In this document: positions 29,769 through 39,356 of the stretch, piece by piece
Layout: the number at the start of each line of letters is the position of its first letter
Position numbering within the stretch: position 1 is the stretch's first letter
NCBI GenBank assembly: GCA_000504425.1
Contig: KI632513.1
Span: forward strand, 1,868,021 to 1,932,020
From: Rhodopseudomonas palustris JSC-3b
GTDB lineage: Bacteria > Pseudomonadota > Alphaproteobacteria > Rhizobiales > Xanthobacteraceae
Direction: 5' to 3'
DNA: 64,000 bases
The notes under the pieces: model-generated
What the model was told of the DNA's origin: nothing
The model's database searches: none
Seen by the model: only the letters and a program-made list of their open reading frames with translations
Program-made: the position numbers and the translations under genes

Positions 29769-30263
29769 TCAGGTGCGGTCGGAAGCGTTGCCCGCCATTA
29801 GCCGGTCAAGCCGCGCTTGCTCATCGGCAGATAGCGGCGGCGCGGCGGTGGCGGTCTCGGGCGCCGCGGCCGAGCGCTTGCGGCTATAGCGCCACAGCCC
29901 GAACGCGCCGCCAAGCAGCGCCAAAGGCGGCAGCAGCCACAGGATCAGCGTGTGCCATTCAAGGCGCGGACGCAGCAGCACGAACTCGCCATAGCGCGCC
30001 ACCAGATAGTCGAGCACCTGGCTGTTGCTGTCGCCGGCCGCGAGCCGCTCGCGCACCAGCACGCGCAAATCCTTGGCGAGCGGCGCGTCGGAATCGTCGA
30101 TCGACTGGTTCTGACACACCATGCAGCGCAGCTCTTTGGACAGCTCGCGCGCCCGCGCCTCCTTGGCCGGATCGCTCATGATCTCATCGGGCTGCACGGC
30201 ATGGGCCACGGGAGTGCCCGCCAGCACCAGCGCGGTCGCCACCGCGGCCAATAGACGCTTCAT
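29769..30263 (-). CDS. ccmH: Cytochrome c maturation protein CcmH (CycL)
   Basis: 164 residues. A signal peptide (MKRLLAAVATALVLAGTPVAHA) is followed by the thiol motif LRCMVCQNQS near residue 45. That motif reduces the CxxCH of apocytochrome c in the periplasm before haem ligation. A C-terminal membrane helix (LILWLLPPLALLGGAFGLW) follows. The start at 30263 lies four bases after the ccmF stop and begins the signal peptide. It is the last gene of ccmI-E-F-H. Confidence 0.95.
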   Translation of the reverse strand: MKRLLAAVATALVLAGTPVAHAVQPDEIMSDPAKEARARELSKELRCMVCQNQSIDDSDAPLAKDLRVLVRERLAAGDSNSQVLDYLVARYGEFVLLRPRLEWHTLILWLLPPLALLGGAFGLWRYSRKRSAAAPETATAAPPLSADEQARLDRLMAGNASDRT

Positions 30264-30267
30264 CGCA

Positions 30268-32250
30268 CTACTCCGCAGCTTGCAGCGCACGCGCCGCCTT
30301 GGCCGGTTTCGGCGCGCCGACCCGCAACCGGCGGTCGGACAGCGACAACAAGCCGCCAAACGCCATCAGCAGCGGGCCATACCAGATCAGCAGCACCCAG
30401 GGCTTATGATAGATGCGCACTGCGACGGCGCCATCGGCGCGCAGATCGCCGAGCGAGACATAGAGCTGGCTGACGCCGCGCGTCATCAGCGCAGCTTCCG
30501 AGGTCGACATGCCACGGGTCGCAAAGCTGCGCTTCGAGGGCGTCAGCGTGCCAAGCACAGCGCCCTGCTGCGATACCGAGAACGACGCGAACACTTCACG
30601 GTAGTTCGGTCCCTGGCGCTGCGACAGACCGTTCAGCTTGAACTCATAGCCGCCGACCATGGCGCTGTCGTTCGGCTTCATGGTGGCGATGTATTCGCTG
30701 TTCCAGGTGCTTTCGCAAACGATGCCGATCAACGCCACGCCGATGCCGGCATGGGCGAACGCGGTGCCCCAGGCAGCGCGTGGCAGACCGCGGGCGCGGC
30801 GCCAGGAGATGCCGAGCGGCACGCGGAACAGCGCGATGCGTTCAACCAGATCGACCAGCGCACCGACGATCACAAACACCGCCAGCCCGATCGCCAGCGG
30901 CGCCAGCGTGCTGCCGCCGTGCACGAACGCCCACAGCAACGCCACCGCGAACAGAGCCAACAGGCCGGCTGCGATCAGCCGCTGCGCGGCGCCGAGCAGA
31001 TCGCCGCGCTTCCAGGCCAAAAGCGGGCCGAACGGCATCGCCAGCAACAGCGGCACGCATAGCGGGCCGAAGGTCAGATTGAAGAACGGCGCGCCGACCG
31101 AAATCTTGTCGCCGGTCAGCACTTCCAGCGCCAGCGGATAGAGCGTGCCGACGAACACCGTGGCGCAGGCGGTGGTGAGGAACAGATTGTTCAGCACCAG
31201 CGAGCCTTCGCGCGAGATAGGCGCGAACAAGCCACCCTGCTTGAGCGACGACGCGCGCCAGGCATACAGCGTCAGGCTGCCGCCGATGAACAGGCACAGG
31301 ATCAGCAGGATGAACACGCCGCGCGACGGATCGGTGGCGAAGGCGTGCACCGAGGTCAGAACGCCGGAGCGCACCAGGAAGGTGCCAAGCAGCGACAGCG
31401 AGAAGGTCAGGATCGAGAGCAGGATGGTCCAGATCTTGAGCGCGTTGCGCTTTTCCATCACCAGCGCGGAGTGCAGCAGCGCGGTGCCGGCCAGCCACGG
31501 CATCAGCGAGGCGTTTTCGACCGGGTCCCAGAACCACCAGCCGCCCCAGCCGAGTTCGTAGTAAGCCCAATACGAGCCCATCGCGATGCCAAGGGTCAGG
31601 AACACCCAGGCCATCAGCGTCCAGGGCCGCACCCAGCGCGCCCAGGCGGCATCGACCCGGCCTTCGATCAGCGCGGCAACGGCGAACGAGAACGAGATCG
31701 AGAAGCCGACATAGCCGAGATACAGCATCGGCGGATGGATCGCGAGGCCGATGTCCTGCAGGATCGGATTGAGATCGCGGCCCTCGACCGGCACCTCGGC
31801 CAGCCGCAGAAACGGGTTCGAGGTCAGCAGGATGAACAGATAGAACGCCGTGGCGATCCAGCCCTGCACCGCCAGCACATGGGCGCGCAGCGACAGCGGC
31901 AGATTGCTGCCAAAGATTGCGACCAGGCCGCCGAACAGCGCCAGGATCGCCACCCACAGCAGCATCGAGCCTTCGTGATTGCCCCAGACGCCGGTGATTT
32001 TATAGAGCAGCGGCTTTTGCGAATGCGAGTTCTCAAAGACGTTGGCGACCGAGAAGTCGGAGCCGACATGGACCAGCACCAGCGCCACGAACGACGCGCC
32101 GACGAACAGCAGCTGCGCGACCGCGGTCGAGCGCGCGACATTCATCAGCGCCGGATCGCGCAGTTTTGCGCCGATCATCGGCACCAACGACTGAATCAGC
32201 GCCAGCGCCAGTGCCAGCACCAGCGCATAATGGCCGGTCTCGGCGATCAC
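30268..32250 (-). CDS. ccmF: Cytochrome c haem lyase subunit CcmF (CycK)
   Basis: 660 residues with about 14-15 membrane segments. The family WWD-type motif is [19 protein letters not shown] near residue 232. Periplasmic histidines for haem handling are present (HPPMLYLGY near residue 172). CcmF takes haem from holo-CcmE and, with CcmH and CcmI, attaches it to apocytochrome c. Its GTG start overlaps the ccmE stop (GTGA). Length is typical. Confidence 0.97.
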   Translation of the reverse strand: MIAETGHYALVLALALALIQSLVPMIGAKLRDPALMNVARSTAVAQLLFVGASFVALVLVHVGSDFSVANVFENSHSQKPLLYKITGVWGNHEGSMLLWVAILALFGGLVAIFGSNLPLSLRAHVLAVQGWIATAFYLFILLTSNPFLRLAEVPVEGRDLNPILQDIGLAIHPPMLYLGYVGFSISFSFAVAALIEGRVDAAWARWVRPWTLMAWVFLTLGIAMGSYWAYYELGWGGWWFWDPVENASLMPWLAGTALLHSALVMEKRNALKIWTILLSILTFSLSLLGTFLVRSGVLTSVHAFATDPSRGVFILLILCLFIGGSLTLYAWRASSLKQGGLFAPISREGSLVLNNLFLTTACATVFVGTLYPLALEVLTGDKISVGAPFFNLTFGPLCVPLLLAMPFGPLLAWKRGDLLGAAQRLIAAGLLALFAVALLWAFVHGGSTLAPLAIGLAVFVIVGALVDLVERIALFRVPLGISWRRARGLPRAAWGTAFAHAGIGVALIGIVCESTWNSEYIATMKPNDSAMVGGYEFKLNGLSQRQGPNYREVFASFSVSQQGAVLGTLTPSKRSFATRGMSTSEAALMTRGVSQLYVSLGDLRADGAVAVRIYHKPWVLLIWYGPLLMAFGGLLSLSDRRLRVGAPKPAKAARALQAAE

Positions 32251-32759
32251 TGCGTTGCTCCCTGCGCCGCGGGTTCGGCATTGGCATTGGCGCTGGAACC
32301 AGCGCCCGGCTTCTTGGCGTAGTCGTCTTTCCAGTGGCCCTGCTTCTTCAGGCTGTCGGCGACTTCGCGCGGCATATAGGTCTCGTCATGCTTGGCGAGC
32401 ACGGTGTCGGCCTTGAACACGCCAGCAGCATCAAGCGCGCCTTCGGCGACCACGCCCTGCCCTTCGCGGAACAGGTCTGGCAAAATGCCCTGATAGCTCA
32501 CCGGAACCTTGGCGCTGCCGTCGGCAACCACGAAGCTGACCGCGAGCTTGTCACCCCGTTGCAGCGACCCGGTTTCGACCACGCCGCCGAGCCTAAAACG
32601 CTTGCCGGGCGGCACCGGATGTTCGGCCACCATCTGCGGCGTCGAGAAGAACACGATGGAATCGCGCAGCGCGTTCAGCACCAGCGCCGCGGCAATCACG
32701 AGCACAACGCCCGCTCCGCCGATCATCGTCAACCGTCGCTGCTTGCGCGTCATGGCCAC
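32247..32759 (-). CDS. ccmE: Haem chaperone CcmE (CycJ)
   Basis: 170 residues. One N-terminal membrane anchor (about residues 10-30) is followed by the OB-fold periplasmic domain. The covalent haem histidine lies in [11 protein letters not shown] near residue 125, the diagnostic H-D-E-x-Y motif. The protein carries haem from CcmC to CcmF. AAGGGGTGGCC precedes the ATG, and the stop overlaps ccmF. Confidence 0.97.
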   Translation of the reverse strand: MAMTRKQRRLTMIGGAGVVLVIAAALVLNALRDSIVFFSTPQMVAEHPVPPGKRFRLGGVVETGSLQRGDKLAVSFVVADGSAKVPVSYQGILPDLFREGQGVVAEGALDAAGVFKADTVLAKHDETYMPREVADSLKKQGHWKDDYAKKPGAGSSANANAEPAAQGATQ

Positions 32760-32834
32760 CCCTTCAATGGCTGCATTTCGGTTCCCGTCCTGCGCGGCGG
32801 CCGTGTCGCGGGCGGCGCCAAGCCGCCCACAGGC

Positions 32835-33926
32835 TTAGCCGTCCAGTCCGAGGCTTTTCAGTCCCGCATCGAGCTGCTTCAGGCGTTCCGCGTTGCCGGC
32901 CAGCGCCTGGCGCGCCTCGGCGAGCGCGGTCTGCGCCTTGTCACGCTCGCCAAGCACCATATAGGCGCGCAGCAGGCGCAGCCATCCCTCGACGTCATCA
33001 CCATTCTGCTTGAGCCGCGTCGCCAGCCGCTCAACCATGCCCTGAATCATGGCGTTGCGCTCAGCGGGGCTGAGATCCTTATTGGCGTCGAGCGCCGGCT
33101 GGCCGCCCCCGGACACCCGCGCCAGCGCCGCCTGCACGGTCGGCCGCCACACCGCATCCTCCGGCGCCTTGTCGAGCATCGCGCGCCAGATCGCTGCGGC
33201 ATCGGCATTGCGGCCATCCTGCTCGGCGGCAAGGCCGGTGAAATAGCGCGCCTTGGCGTCATTGGCATCGAGCGCCAGCGCGCGTTCAAATTCCGCCTTG
33301 GCATCGGCGGTGATCACACCGCCGGCGGCGGCGGTCAGCGCTTCGCCGAGATCAGCGCGCCGCTCGGCGCTGTCGGTTCCATAGGTGATGATGTTGCGAT
33401 AGGCGCGCGCCGCGTCGTCATAGCGCCGCAGCCGCATCAGCACCGGCGCCAGCACGTTCCAGCCGCGGGCATCGGTCGGGTTCTTTTCAAGATGCGCTTC
33501 GACCTTGGCGATCAGGCTTTCGATCGGTTCGGCCGCGCTCGCGGTCTGTGGCCGCGCCGACATGGGCGCGCCGGCAATCTGCGGCGAGCCGAGCTGCAGA
33601 TAGACGGCAACCGACAGCGCTGGCACGCCCAGCAAGCCGAGTATGGCGACCGCGCGGCGCAGCCCGGTGCGGCCGGTCATGGTGGCGGCATTTTGCCCGG
33701 CCTCGGCCGCGGCGAGCAGCCGGCGGCCGATCTCGACCTTGGCGGCCTCCGCCTCCGATGCCCCGATCAGGCCGACCGCGGCGTCGCGTTCCAGCTCCGC
33801 CAGCTGATCCTTATAAACGACGACCTCGTTGCCCTCGCGTAGCGGCTGGCCGCGGCGGCCAAGCGGCCACACCACAGCGAAAACCGCCGCGATCGTCATC
33901 GTCGCGAACACAAACCACAGCGTCAT
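32835..33926 (-). CDS. ccmI: Cytochrome c biogenesis TPR protein CcmI (CycH)
   Basis: 363 residues from ATG 33926; a TTG lies one codon earlier. Two membrane helices (about residues 2-22 and 93-112) flank a cytoplasmic loop. A periplasmic TPR-rich region follows, with repeats such as ARGWNVLAPVLMRLRRYDDA and AKARYFTGLAAEQDGRNADA. CcmI holds apocytochrome c for the lyase. First gene of the ccmI-E-F-H set, with 75 bases before ccmE. Confidence 0.93.
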   Translation of the reverse strand: MTLWFVFATMTIAAVFAVVWPLGRRGQPLREGNEVVVYKDQLAELERDAAVGLIGASEAEAAKVEIGRRLLAAAEAGQNAATMTGRTGLRRAVAILGLLGVPALSVAVYLQLGSPQIAGAPMSARPQTASAAEPIESLIAKVEAHLEKNPTDARGWNVLAPVLMRLRRYDDAARAYRNIITYGTDSAERRADLGEALTAAAGGVITADAKAEFERALALDANDAKARYFTGLAAEQDGRNADAAAIWRAMLDKAPEDAVWRPTVQAALARVSGGGQPALDANKDLSPAERNAMIQGMVERLATRLKQNGDDVEGWLRLLRAYMVLGERDKAQTALAEARQALAGNAERLKQLDAGLKSLGLDG

Positions 33927-34046
33927 CAACAGGCTGATCCGGGTGGGACATCAGGATCGGGCATTCCGGTGCGGTGGGTTACACCACGCCGGAAACGCCC
34001 GCGCAATATTAATCGCCCGGTCGATTGGGGGTTGCGCCGCGGCCGT

Positions 34047-35441
34047 TCAGCTCGCGCGGCTGGCTTTGCGTTCCACCGCCACCAGGGCGTTTTCCGCTGC
34101 CCGGCTCATGGTGGCGGCATAGTCGCGGCCATACAGCACTTCGCAGAACCGGATCGCCGCATCCATCTGCATCTGCCGGAACGCCTTGACGCGCGAATCG
34201 CCGCCGCGCAGCGACTGCACCAGCGCCTCGGTCGACTTCTCGACATATTGCTGCAGGTCGGAATAGGTGCGCAGCGTCACCTCGTTGATCGCGAGTTCGC
34301 TGGCATAGGTGCGGCACACCGCGACAAAGCCGATCAGCGCCTCGACCTCTTCGACCTCACCCGGATCGACCTTCATGGTCGGGGTGATGTCCTTGTCAGG
34401 CCGCTGCCGCAGCAGCCGGCGCACCCGGCCCGGCACGCTCTCGATTTCCGATTTCAGCGCATCGGAGACGCTGACGCGGATCGCGGCGACCTGCCGACCC
34501 CAATTGGAATCATTGCGCAGATCAAGCTCGGTGCGCACCCCGCGCAGGCCGTCATGAACGATTTTGAGACGTTCGCTAAAATCTTGGAATTGGCCGCGTT
34601 TGATGCGGCCGCGCAGCTCGGCGACCTCGTGGCCAAGGTCATGCAGCGCCATGGTGACCGCAACGCCAAACGGGGTGGCCGCCACTTTCAGCTCGTCATC
34701 GGAAGCGGCCATGCGCACCGCAAGCCGGATGATCTGCCAGGCCGAGGACAGCCGCTCGATCACCAGCCCCAAGGCGAATGGCAACACGGTCGCGGTTTGC
34801 AGCGACGGCACGTTGAGCGAGCCGATCACCGAATTGACCTGACCGTCGCCGAACGCGCCGATGTTGCTCGGCAGCTTGCCGGCCAGCGCTTCCAGCACGT
34901 CGCGGTGACTGAGCACAGCGCCGACCGAACGCAGATCATCGATCACGGTCTGCGGACCGATCCGCACCAAAATACGGTGATTATCGACGCCGGGCGTCAC
35001 CGCAGTGACATTGCGGATCGCTTCGGCGACCGCGCTCTGCATCAGCCGGGTGGCATGGGCCACTTCGGCCGAATTGCGGCTGCTGCTCAGCGACGCCTCA
35101 AAAGCCTGCGCCTGCTCGGGCGCGCCTTCGCGCGACAGCCATTGCCAGATCTGCGGCAGCGAGCCGCGCCGGATCTGTCCCGGCCGCACGGCACCGCCAT
35201 GATCGACCAGATACGGTTCCAGCGGGCGAAACACCACCCGCGCCGGCTCCTCAGCGCGCGCCGGGGCCGGCTCGTCAGTCTTCCGGACGATTTGTCGCAA
35301 CTGGCCGAGCACGAAATTCGCGACGGTCACGTCCTCGCCGCGCTCCAGTGACCGCTCAAACTCACGCATCAACAGCGCCTGCGACTGCGGCGGAAGCTGT
35401 GCGAGATAATCTCTCAGCCGCTCGGTCGATGTCTGGCTCAT
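34047..35441 (-). CDS. Uncharacterised conserved protein, cytoplasmic and helical
   Basis: 464 residues from ATG 35441 (a TTG at 35504 would add 21). I do not recognise a family. No signal peptide or membrane segment is evident. The protein looks largely alpha-helical with charged heptad-like stretches (MREFERSLERGEDV near the N-terminus, DDELKVAATPFGVAVTMALH in the middle) and an acidic run VDPGEVEEVEALIG near residue 370. It stands alone between the ccm genes and a lipoprotein gene. Its upstream region carries CtrA-like boxes, so a link to cell-cycle or motility control is possible. Confidence 0.7.
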   Translation of the reverse strand: MSQTSTERLRDYLAQLPPQSQALLMREFERSLERGEDVTVANFVLGQLRQIVRKTDEPAPARAEEPARVVFRPLEPYLVDHGGAVRPGQIRRGSLPQIWQWLSREGAPEQAQAFEASLSSSRNSAEVAHATRLMQSAVAEAIRNVTAVTPGVDNHRILVRIGPQTVIDDLRSVGAVLSHRDVLEALAGKLPSNIGAFGDGQVNSVIGSLNVPSLQTATVLPFALGLVIERLSSAWQIIRLAVRMAASDDELKVAATPFGVAVTMALHDLGHEVAELRGRIKRGQFQDFSERLKIVHDGLRGVRTELDLRNDSNWGRQVAAIRVSVSDALKSEIESVPGRVRRLLRQRPDKDITPTMKVDPGEVEEVEALIGFVAVCRTYASELAINEVTLRTYSDLQQYVEKSTEALVQSLRGGDSRVKAFRQMQMDAAIRFCEVLYGRDYAATMSRAAENALVAVERKASRAS

Positions 35442-35540
35442 TCCTGCAAGTCTTAAATGAGTGTTTCGTGCCCCGCGTGGCTCGCCACGCCCGTCTTCAC
35501 TCAAAGTTCAGTCAACCCTAAGGTTGTATCAGCGCTGCCG

Positions 35541-35555
35541 TTAAGAAGGTCTTGA
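35541..35555 (-). promoter_or_regulatory. CtrA-like box upstream of the uncharacterised gene
   Basis: TTAA-N7-TTGA, one base from consensus, about 100 bases upstream of the leftward gene. A second pair TTAA-N6-TTAA with non-standard spacing occurs at 35599-35612. Confidence 0.33.
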
Positions 35556-35608
35556 AACCCGAGGCCGCGCTCGCGAATGGCAATCCAACACGCCTTGCTT
35601 AACAGGCG

Positions 35609-36076
35609 TTAACTGGTTGCTACGGTCCAAGCGCCTTCGCCACTGCGGCAGACCGTGCCGCGCGCGATATCGAGCTGCCCTGCGATGGAAACGCTGTGCG
35701 AGTAACCCCGGCAGGTCGCGCCCTGGCGGTTATAGGGCGGGCCTGGGACGATATTGCCGTAATTGCCAGAGCTTGGATTGCGCCACGGCACCGGGGCGCC
35801 GGCGACGCCATGGTCGAGCGCATCGAGCTGCGCCTGTGCGGCGAGCCGGCGATCCTCATCGTCGAGTTTGACGCTGATCTTGGGGCTAAGCAGATCGCTT
35901 TGGCCAAGTTCCGTGACCGCGGCGGCGGCCGCCTGCTCGTTGCGGCCAGTCAGGCCGGAAGCCGCGCTGAACGAGCGCACCAGACCGCTCGTGCCCGGCG
36001 CGTTGCCGCCGGTCACATCGCAACCGGCCAACGCCAAAGCTGCCGCAAGCAGCAAAATGGTGTTCCGCTGGGTCAT
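35609..36076 (-). CDS. Lipoprotein of the 17-kDa surface antigen type
   Basis: 155 residues from ATG 36076. The lipobox LALAGC gives a lipidated cysteine near residue 19. The C-terminal half has the pattern of RT0821/Lpp0805-type surface proteins: PWRNPSSGNYGNIVPG, then CRGYSHSV, then a final GTVCRSGEGAWTV with paired cysteines. Probably outer-membrane attached. It is followed on the same strand by the unknown gene and preceded by a two-component pair. Confidence 0.75.
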   Translation of the reverse strand: MTQRNTILLLAAALALAGCDVTGGNAPGTSGLVRSFSAASGLTGRNEQAAAAAVTELGQSDLLSPKISVKLDDEDRRLAAQAQLDALDHGVAGAPVPWRNPSSGNYGNIVPGPPYNRQGATCRGYSHSVSIAGQLDIARGTVCRSGEGAWTVATS

Positions 36077-36199
36077 GGCTCTGTTCAGTCGCACATGGGT
36101 TTCACCGCGCGCTCGCGGCACGGCATCGACTTCCGTCTAATCTACTCCAATGCGACGAATGGGGCAGCAAAGCGGCAATTGCGAAAAGGACTGAGGCGC

Positions 36200-37585
36200 T
36201 CACACCGCCGGCAGGCGCAGCTCGGCGCGCAAGCCCCCGCCCGGCGCCTCGGTCAGCGCCAGGCTGCCGCCATAGAGCGCGGCGAGATCATTGACGATCG
36301 ACAGGCCGAGACCCGAGCCGGGCTTGCTTTCATCGAGACGCTGGCCGCGGCGCAGCACCTTGGCGCGCTCGGCCGGCGACAGGCCAGGGCCGTCATCATC
36401 GACCACCACCCGCAACATCGGCTCGGCTTCTGCGGCGCTGCGCGGCGCCAGGCTGACATCGATCGACACCCGGCCCGCCGCCCATTTGCAGGCGTTGTCG
36501 ATCAGATTGCCGACCATTTCCTCAAAATCCTGACGCTCGCCGCGGAACTTGGCTCCGGACGCCATCGAACATTCGATCGCGAGCCCGCGGTTGCGATGGA
36601 TCTTTTCCATGGTCCGGCGCAGCCCGTCGATCACCGGCGCGATTTCGGTGATGGTGCCGATGATCGACACCCGCGCCGCGATCCGGGCACGCTGCAGATG
36701 ATGTGCGACCTGATCGCGCATCATGTCGGCCTGTTCCAGCACTTTTGCGGCGAATGGATCGGCGTCATGGGCCGAGGCTTCGTTGATGATCACCGACAGA
36801 GGCGTTTTCAGCGCATGCGCGAGATTGCCGACATGGGTGCGCGCCCGTTCCACGATCTGGCGGTTGGCGTCGATCAAGGCGTTGGTTTCGCGCGCCAGCG
36901 GCGCGATCTCCACCGGGAACTCGCCGACCAGCCGCTCGGCGCGCCCGGAGCGGACATCGGCAATCGCCTCGGAAATCCGTTTGAGCGGCGCGAGGCCAAA
37001 CCGCACTTGAAAGATCGTGGTCAGCACGAGGCCAATCGACAGCGCCACGAATGTGCCGGCGAGATAGTAATCGAAGGTGCGGGTTTCCTCGAAAATCTCG
37101 GTGGCGTCGCCCGCCACCATCACCAGATATTTGCCGTCGCCGCCAAGATCGACCGGCCGCTCGACCACGCGCAAAATCTGCCCTTCCGGGCCATCGACAT
37201 AACCGAGCCGGACCCCGGCCGCGGTGAGATCGTCAGCGTGGTGCTCGAGTTGCGGCAGCTTGCGGTCCCACAACGAGCGCGAGGCGCGCCGTTCCGGCTT
37301 GTCGCCATCGGTGCGCGCCACCTGCCAATACCAGCCCGACAACGGCAGATCGAACAGCGGCTCCCCGAGTGACTGGAACTGGCGCTCCGGGGTTTCTTCC
37401 GGGGTGGCGACTTCGGCGACCAGCGTGCGCAGATAGAGATTGAGGCGGCGATCAAAGGCGCGTTCGGACGACTGACGATACACCGAGGACAGCACGATGC
37501 CGGTCAGCGCCAGCACCACCACCACCCAGGCCGTGGCCGACAGGAACAGCCGCGTCGCAAGCGAACTTCCGCGCATCACTCCCAC
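36200..37585 (-). CDS. Two-component sensor histidine kinase, PhoQ-like layout
   Basis: 461 residues. Two membrane helices (about 10-32 and 168-190) surround a periplasmic domain of about 135 residues. HAMP follows, then HisKA with histidine in VGNLAHALKTPLSVIINEA near residue 252 and HATPase (DDDGPGLSPAER, GSGLGLSIVNDLAALYGG). The H-A-L-K-T-P-L box and domain order resemble PhoQ-type kinases. It lies 21 bases after the response regulator. Input signal unknown. Confidence 0.9.
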   Translation of the reverse strand: MGVMRGSSLATRLFLSATAWVVVVLALTGIVLSSVYRQSSERAFDRRLNLYLRTLVAEVATPEETPERQFQSLGEPLFDLPLSGWYWQVARTDGDKPERRASRSLWDRKLPQLEHHADDLTAAGVRLGYVDGPEGQILRVVERPVDLGGDGKYLVMVAGDATEIFEETRTFDYYLAGTFVALSIGLVLTTIFQVRFGLAPLKRISEAIADVRSGRAERLVGEFPVEIAPLARETNALIDANRQIVERARTHVGNLAHALKTPLSVIINEASAHDADPFAAKVLEQADMMRDQVAHHLQRARIAARVSIIGTITEIAPVIDGLRRTMEKIHRNRGLAIECSMASGAKFRGERQDFEEMVGNLIDNACKWAAGRVSIDVSLAPRSAAEAEPMLRVVVDDDGPGLSPAERAKVLRRGQRLDESKPGSGLGLSIVNDLAALYGGSLALTEAPGGGLRAELRLPAV

Positions 37586-37606
37586 GTCACGGCGCTCCCG
37601 CGGCCA

Positions 37607-38275
37607 TCAGGTCGAACGCGGCGGCGTCAATAGATAGCCGAGGCCGCGCACCGTCTGGATGATATCGACATCGAGCTTCTTGCGGATCCGGCCGACGAAC
37701 ACCTCAATGGTGTTGCTGTCGCGGTCAAAATCCTGGTCGTAGAGATGTTCGACCAATTCTGTGCGCGACACCACCCGGCCGGCATGGTGCATCAGATAGG
37801 CCAGCAGCCGATATTCATGCGAGGTCATCTTGACCGGCGCGCCGTTGACGCTGACCCGGCCGGTGCGGGTGTCGAGCACCACCGGGCCGCAGGTCAGCTC
37901 GGATTGGGCGTGGCCGGTGCTACGGCGCAGCAGCGCGCGAATCCGCGCCAGCACTTCCTCAAGATGGAACGGCTTGGCGACATAATCGTCGGCGCCGGCG
38001 TCAAAGCCCTGCACCTTGTCGCTCCAGCGATCGCGCGCGGTCAGAATCAGCACCGGCATCACCCGGCCGTTGCGGCGCCAGGCCTCCAGCACCGAAATGC
38101 CATCCATTTTCGGCAGGCCGATATCCAGCACCACCGCGTCATAGGGCTCGGTATCGCCGAGGAAATGCCCCTCCTCGCCGTCGAACGCACGATCGACGGC
38201 ATAGCCGGCATCGGTGAGCGCGGCGGTGAGCTGGCGATTGAGATCGGGATCATCTTCGACAACGAGCAGACGCAA
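37607..38275 (-). CDS. OmpR/PhoP-type response regulator
   Basis: 222 residues from a TTG at 38275 with GGAGAGA just upstream; an earlier TTG at 38293 would add six residues. The receiver has EDD, phospho-acceptor aspartate in AVVLDIGLPKMDG near residue 45 and lysine in YVAKPFHLEEVLARI. The winged helix ends in EVFVGRIRKKLDVDIIQTVR. It is followed directly by its kinase. Rare start codons suggest modest expression. Confidence 0.92.
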   Translation of the reverse strand: MRLLVVEDDPDLNRQLTAALTDAGYAVDRAFDGEEGHFLGDTEPYDAVVLDIGLPKMDGISVLEAWRRNGRVMPVLILTARDRWSDKVQGFDAGADDYVAKPFHLEEVLARIRALLRRSTGHAQSELTCGPVVLDTRTGRVSVNGAPVKMTSHEYRLLAYLMHHAGRVVSRTELVEHLYDQDFDRDSNTIEVFVGRIRKKLDVDIIQTVRGLGYLLTPPRST

Positions 38276-38400
38276 GATTCTCTCCGCAAACAAAACAATT
38301 TGGCACGATCGCCAGGAGCTGAGGCGATCGGGCGTGAATGGGCGATGAATGGCGCCGCAATGTCATATTACGTTTTGTTCACGCGGTCTGCATCCTGCCA

Positions 38401-38880
38401 TCAGGGCCGCCGCGCGGCTGGCGGCGCCGTGGTCTCGCTCGCCGCGATGGTACGGCGCGCGGGACCGGCGCGCAGCACCACGCTGCCAAGGCCAAGACAG
38501 GCGGCCAGCAGCAGATAGGCCCATTCCACCGTGGTGCCGGACGACGGATAGGCCCGGCCAATGATCGCGACATAGGCCGGGATGCCGAGCTGATGCCAGA
38601 GCAGCACGGCAAGCTGGCTGTAGATCACCGCGGCAAAGGCGCGCTGCAGCAGCGGACTTTGCCGGGTGGTGGCCAGGAACGCGCTATAGGACTTGGCCAG
38701 CGTCTCCGCGTGCTGCTTTTCCACTTCGGCCGCTGCACTGACCAGCGCCTTTTCCAGCTCGGTGCGCAACTGCGCCTCGGTGAGCTGCTTGCTCTGATAG
38801 TTCTGCACCAGTCCGATCACCCGGCCGAGCAGCCCATCGACCAACGGCCCGGCCAGGGCCGCGAACAGCGACGACAACAT
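38401..38880 (-). CDS. Holin-like membrane protein at the end of the GTA cluster
   Basis: 159 residues. A central charged coiled coil (LTEAQLRTELEKALVSAAAE) is followed by two C-terminal membrane helices (about 85-112 and 120-142), with a hydrophobic N-terminus. The layout resembles the three-segment holins linked to GTA release (GTA_holin_3TM type), although the usual wording is not clear. GGGAGGG precedes the ATG, which overlaps the stop of the gene before it (TGATG). A holin role is inferred from the nearby muramidase. Confidence 0.55.
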   Translation of the reverse strand: MLSSLFAALAGPLVDGLLGRVIGLVQNYQSKQLTEAQLRTELEKALVSAAAEVEKQHAETLAKSYSAFLATTRQSPLLQRAFAAVIYSQLAVLLWHQLGIPAYVAIIGRAYPSSGTTVEWAYLLLAACLGLGSVVLRAGPARRTIAASETTAPPAARRP

Positions 38881-39323
38881 CACAGCCCTCCCCGATCGAC
38901 CTGCGCCTGCCACTCAGCGGCTGGCGACGGCTCGCCGACCGGACCGGCCGCCAGCCGCCGCAGCCATTCAAACAACGCGCCGGTGATGGCGAGCGCCAGC
39001 GACAGCAGCAACGGCCGATAAGGCTCGGCGACGAAACTCAGCGCCAGAGTGGTGAGCGGCGTCCAATCGACACCGGCCAGCGCCGGGATCACCGCGTCGT
39101 GCAGCGCGAGCGCGATGCCGCCGATCCAATACAGCCGTGCCAGCAGCACCGAACGCCAGCCGCGCAGCGCGGCGACCGCGCGGCTCCCAAGCGAGCCGCT
39201 CGCAGCGTGGAAATCGGCGCGCAGCCCAGCGAGCACCGGGCGGCGTGCCAAGAGCGGCTGCAGCCAAGCCCAATAGGCGACCGCAAGCGCGGCCAGCACG
39301 GCCAAGGTCGAGAGCCATTGCAT
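38880..39323 (-). CDS. Small multi-helix membrane protein in the putative lysis module
   Basis: 147 residues with an N-terminal helix (MQWLSTLAVLAALAVAYWAW), two central hydrophobic segments (about 60-82 and 88-118) and a polar tail. Family unknown. It lies between the muramidase and the holin-like gene and is translationally coupled to the latter. It could be a second holin, an antiholin or a spanin-like partner. Confidence 0.55.
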   Translation of the reverse strand: MQWLSTLAVLAALAVAYWAWLQPLLARRPVLAGLRADFHAASGSLGSRAVAALRGWRSVLLARLYWIGGIALALHDAVIPALAGVDWTPLTTLALSFVAEPYRPLLLSLALAITGALFEWLRRLAAGPVGEPSPAAEWQAQVDRGGL

Positions 39324-39356
39324 GATGAGGATTCCATGTTGCGGGGTGGAAAAAAA

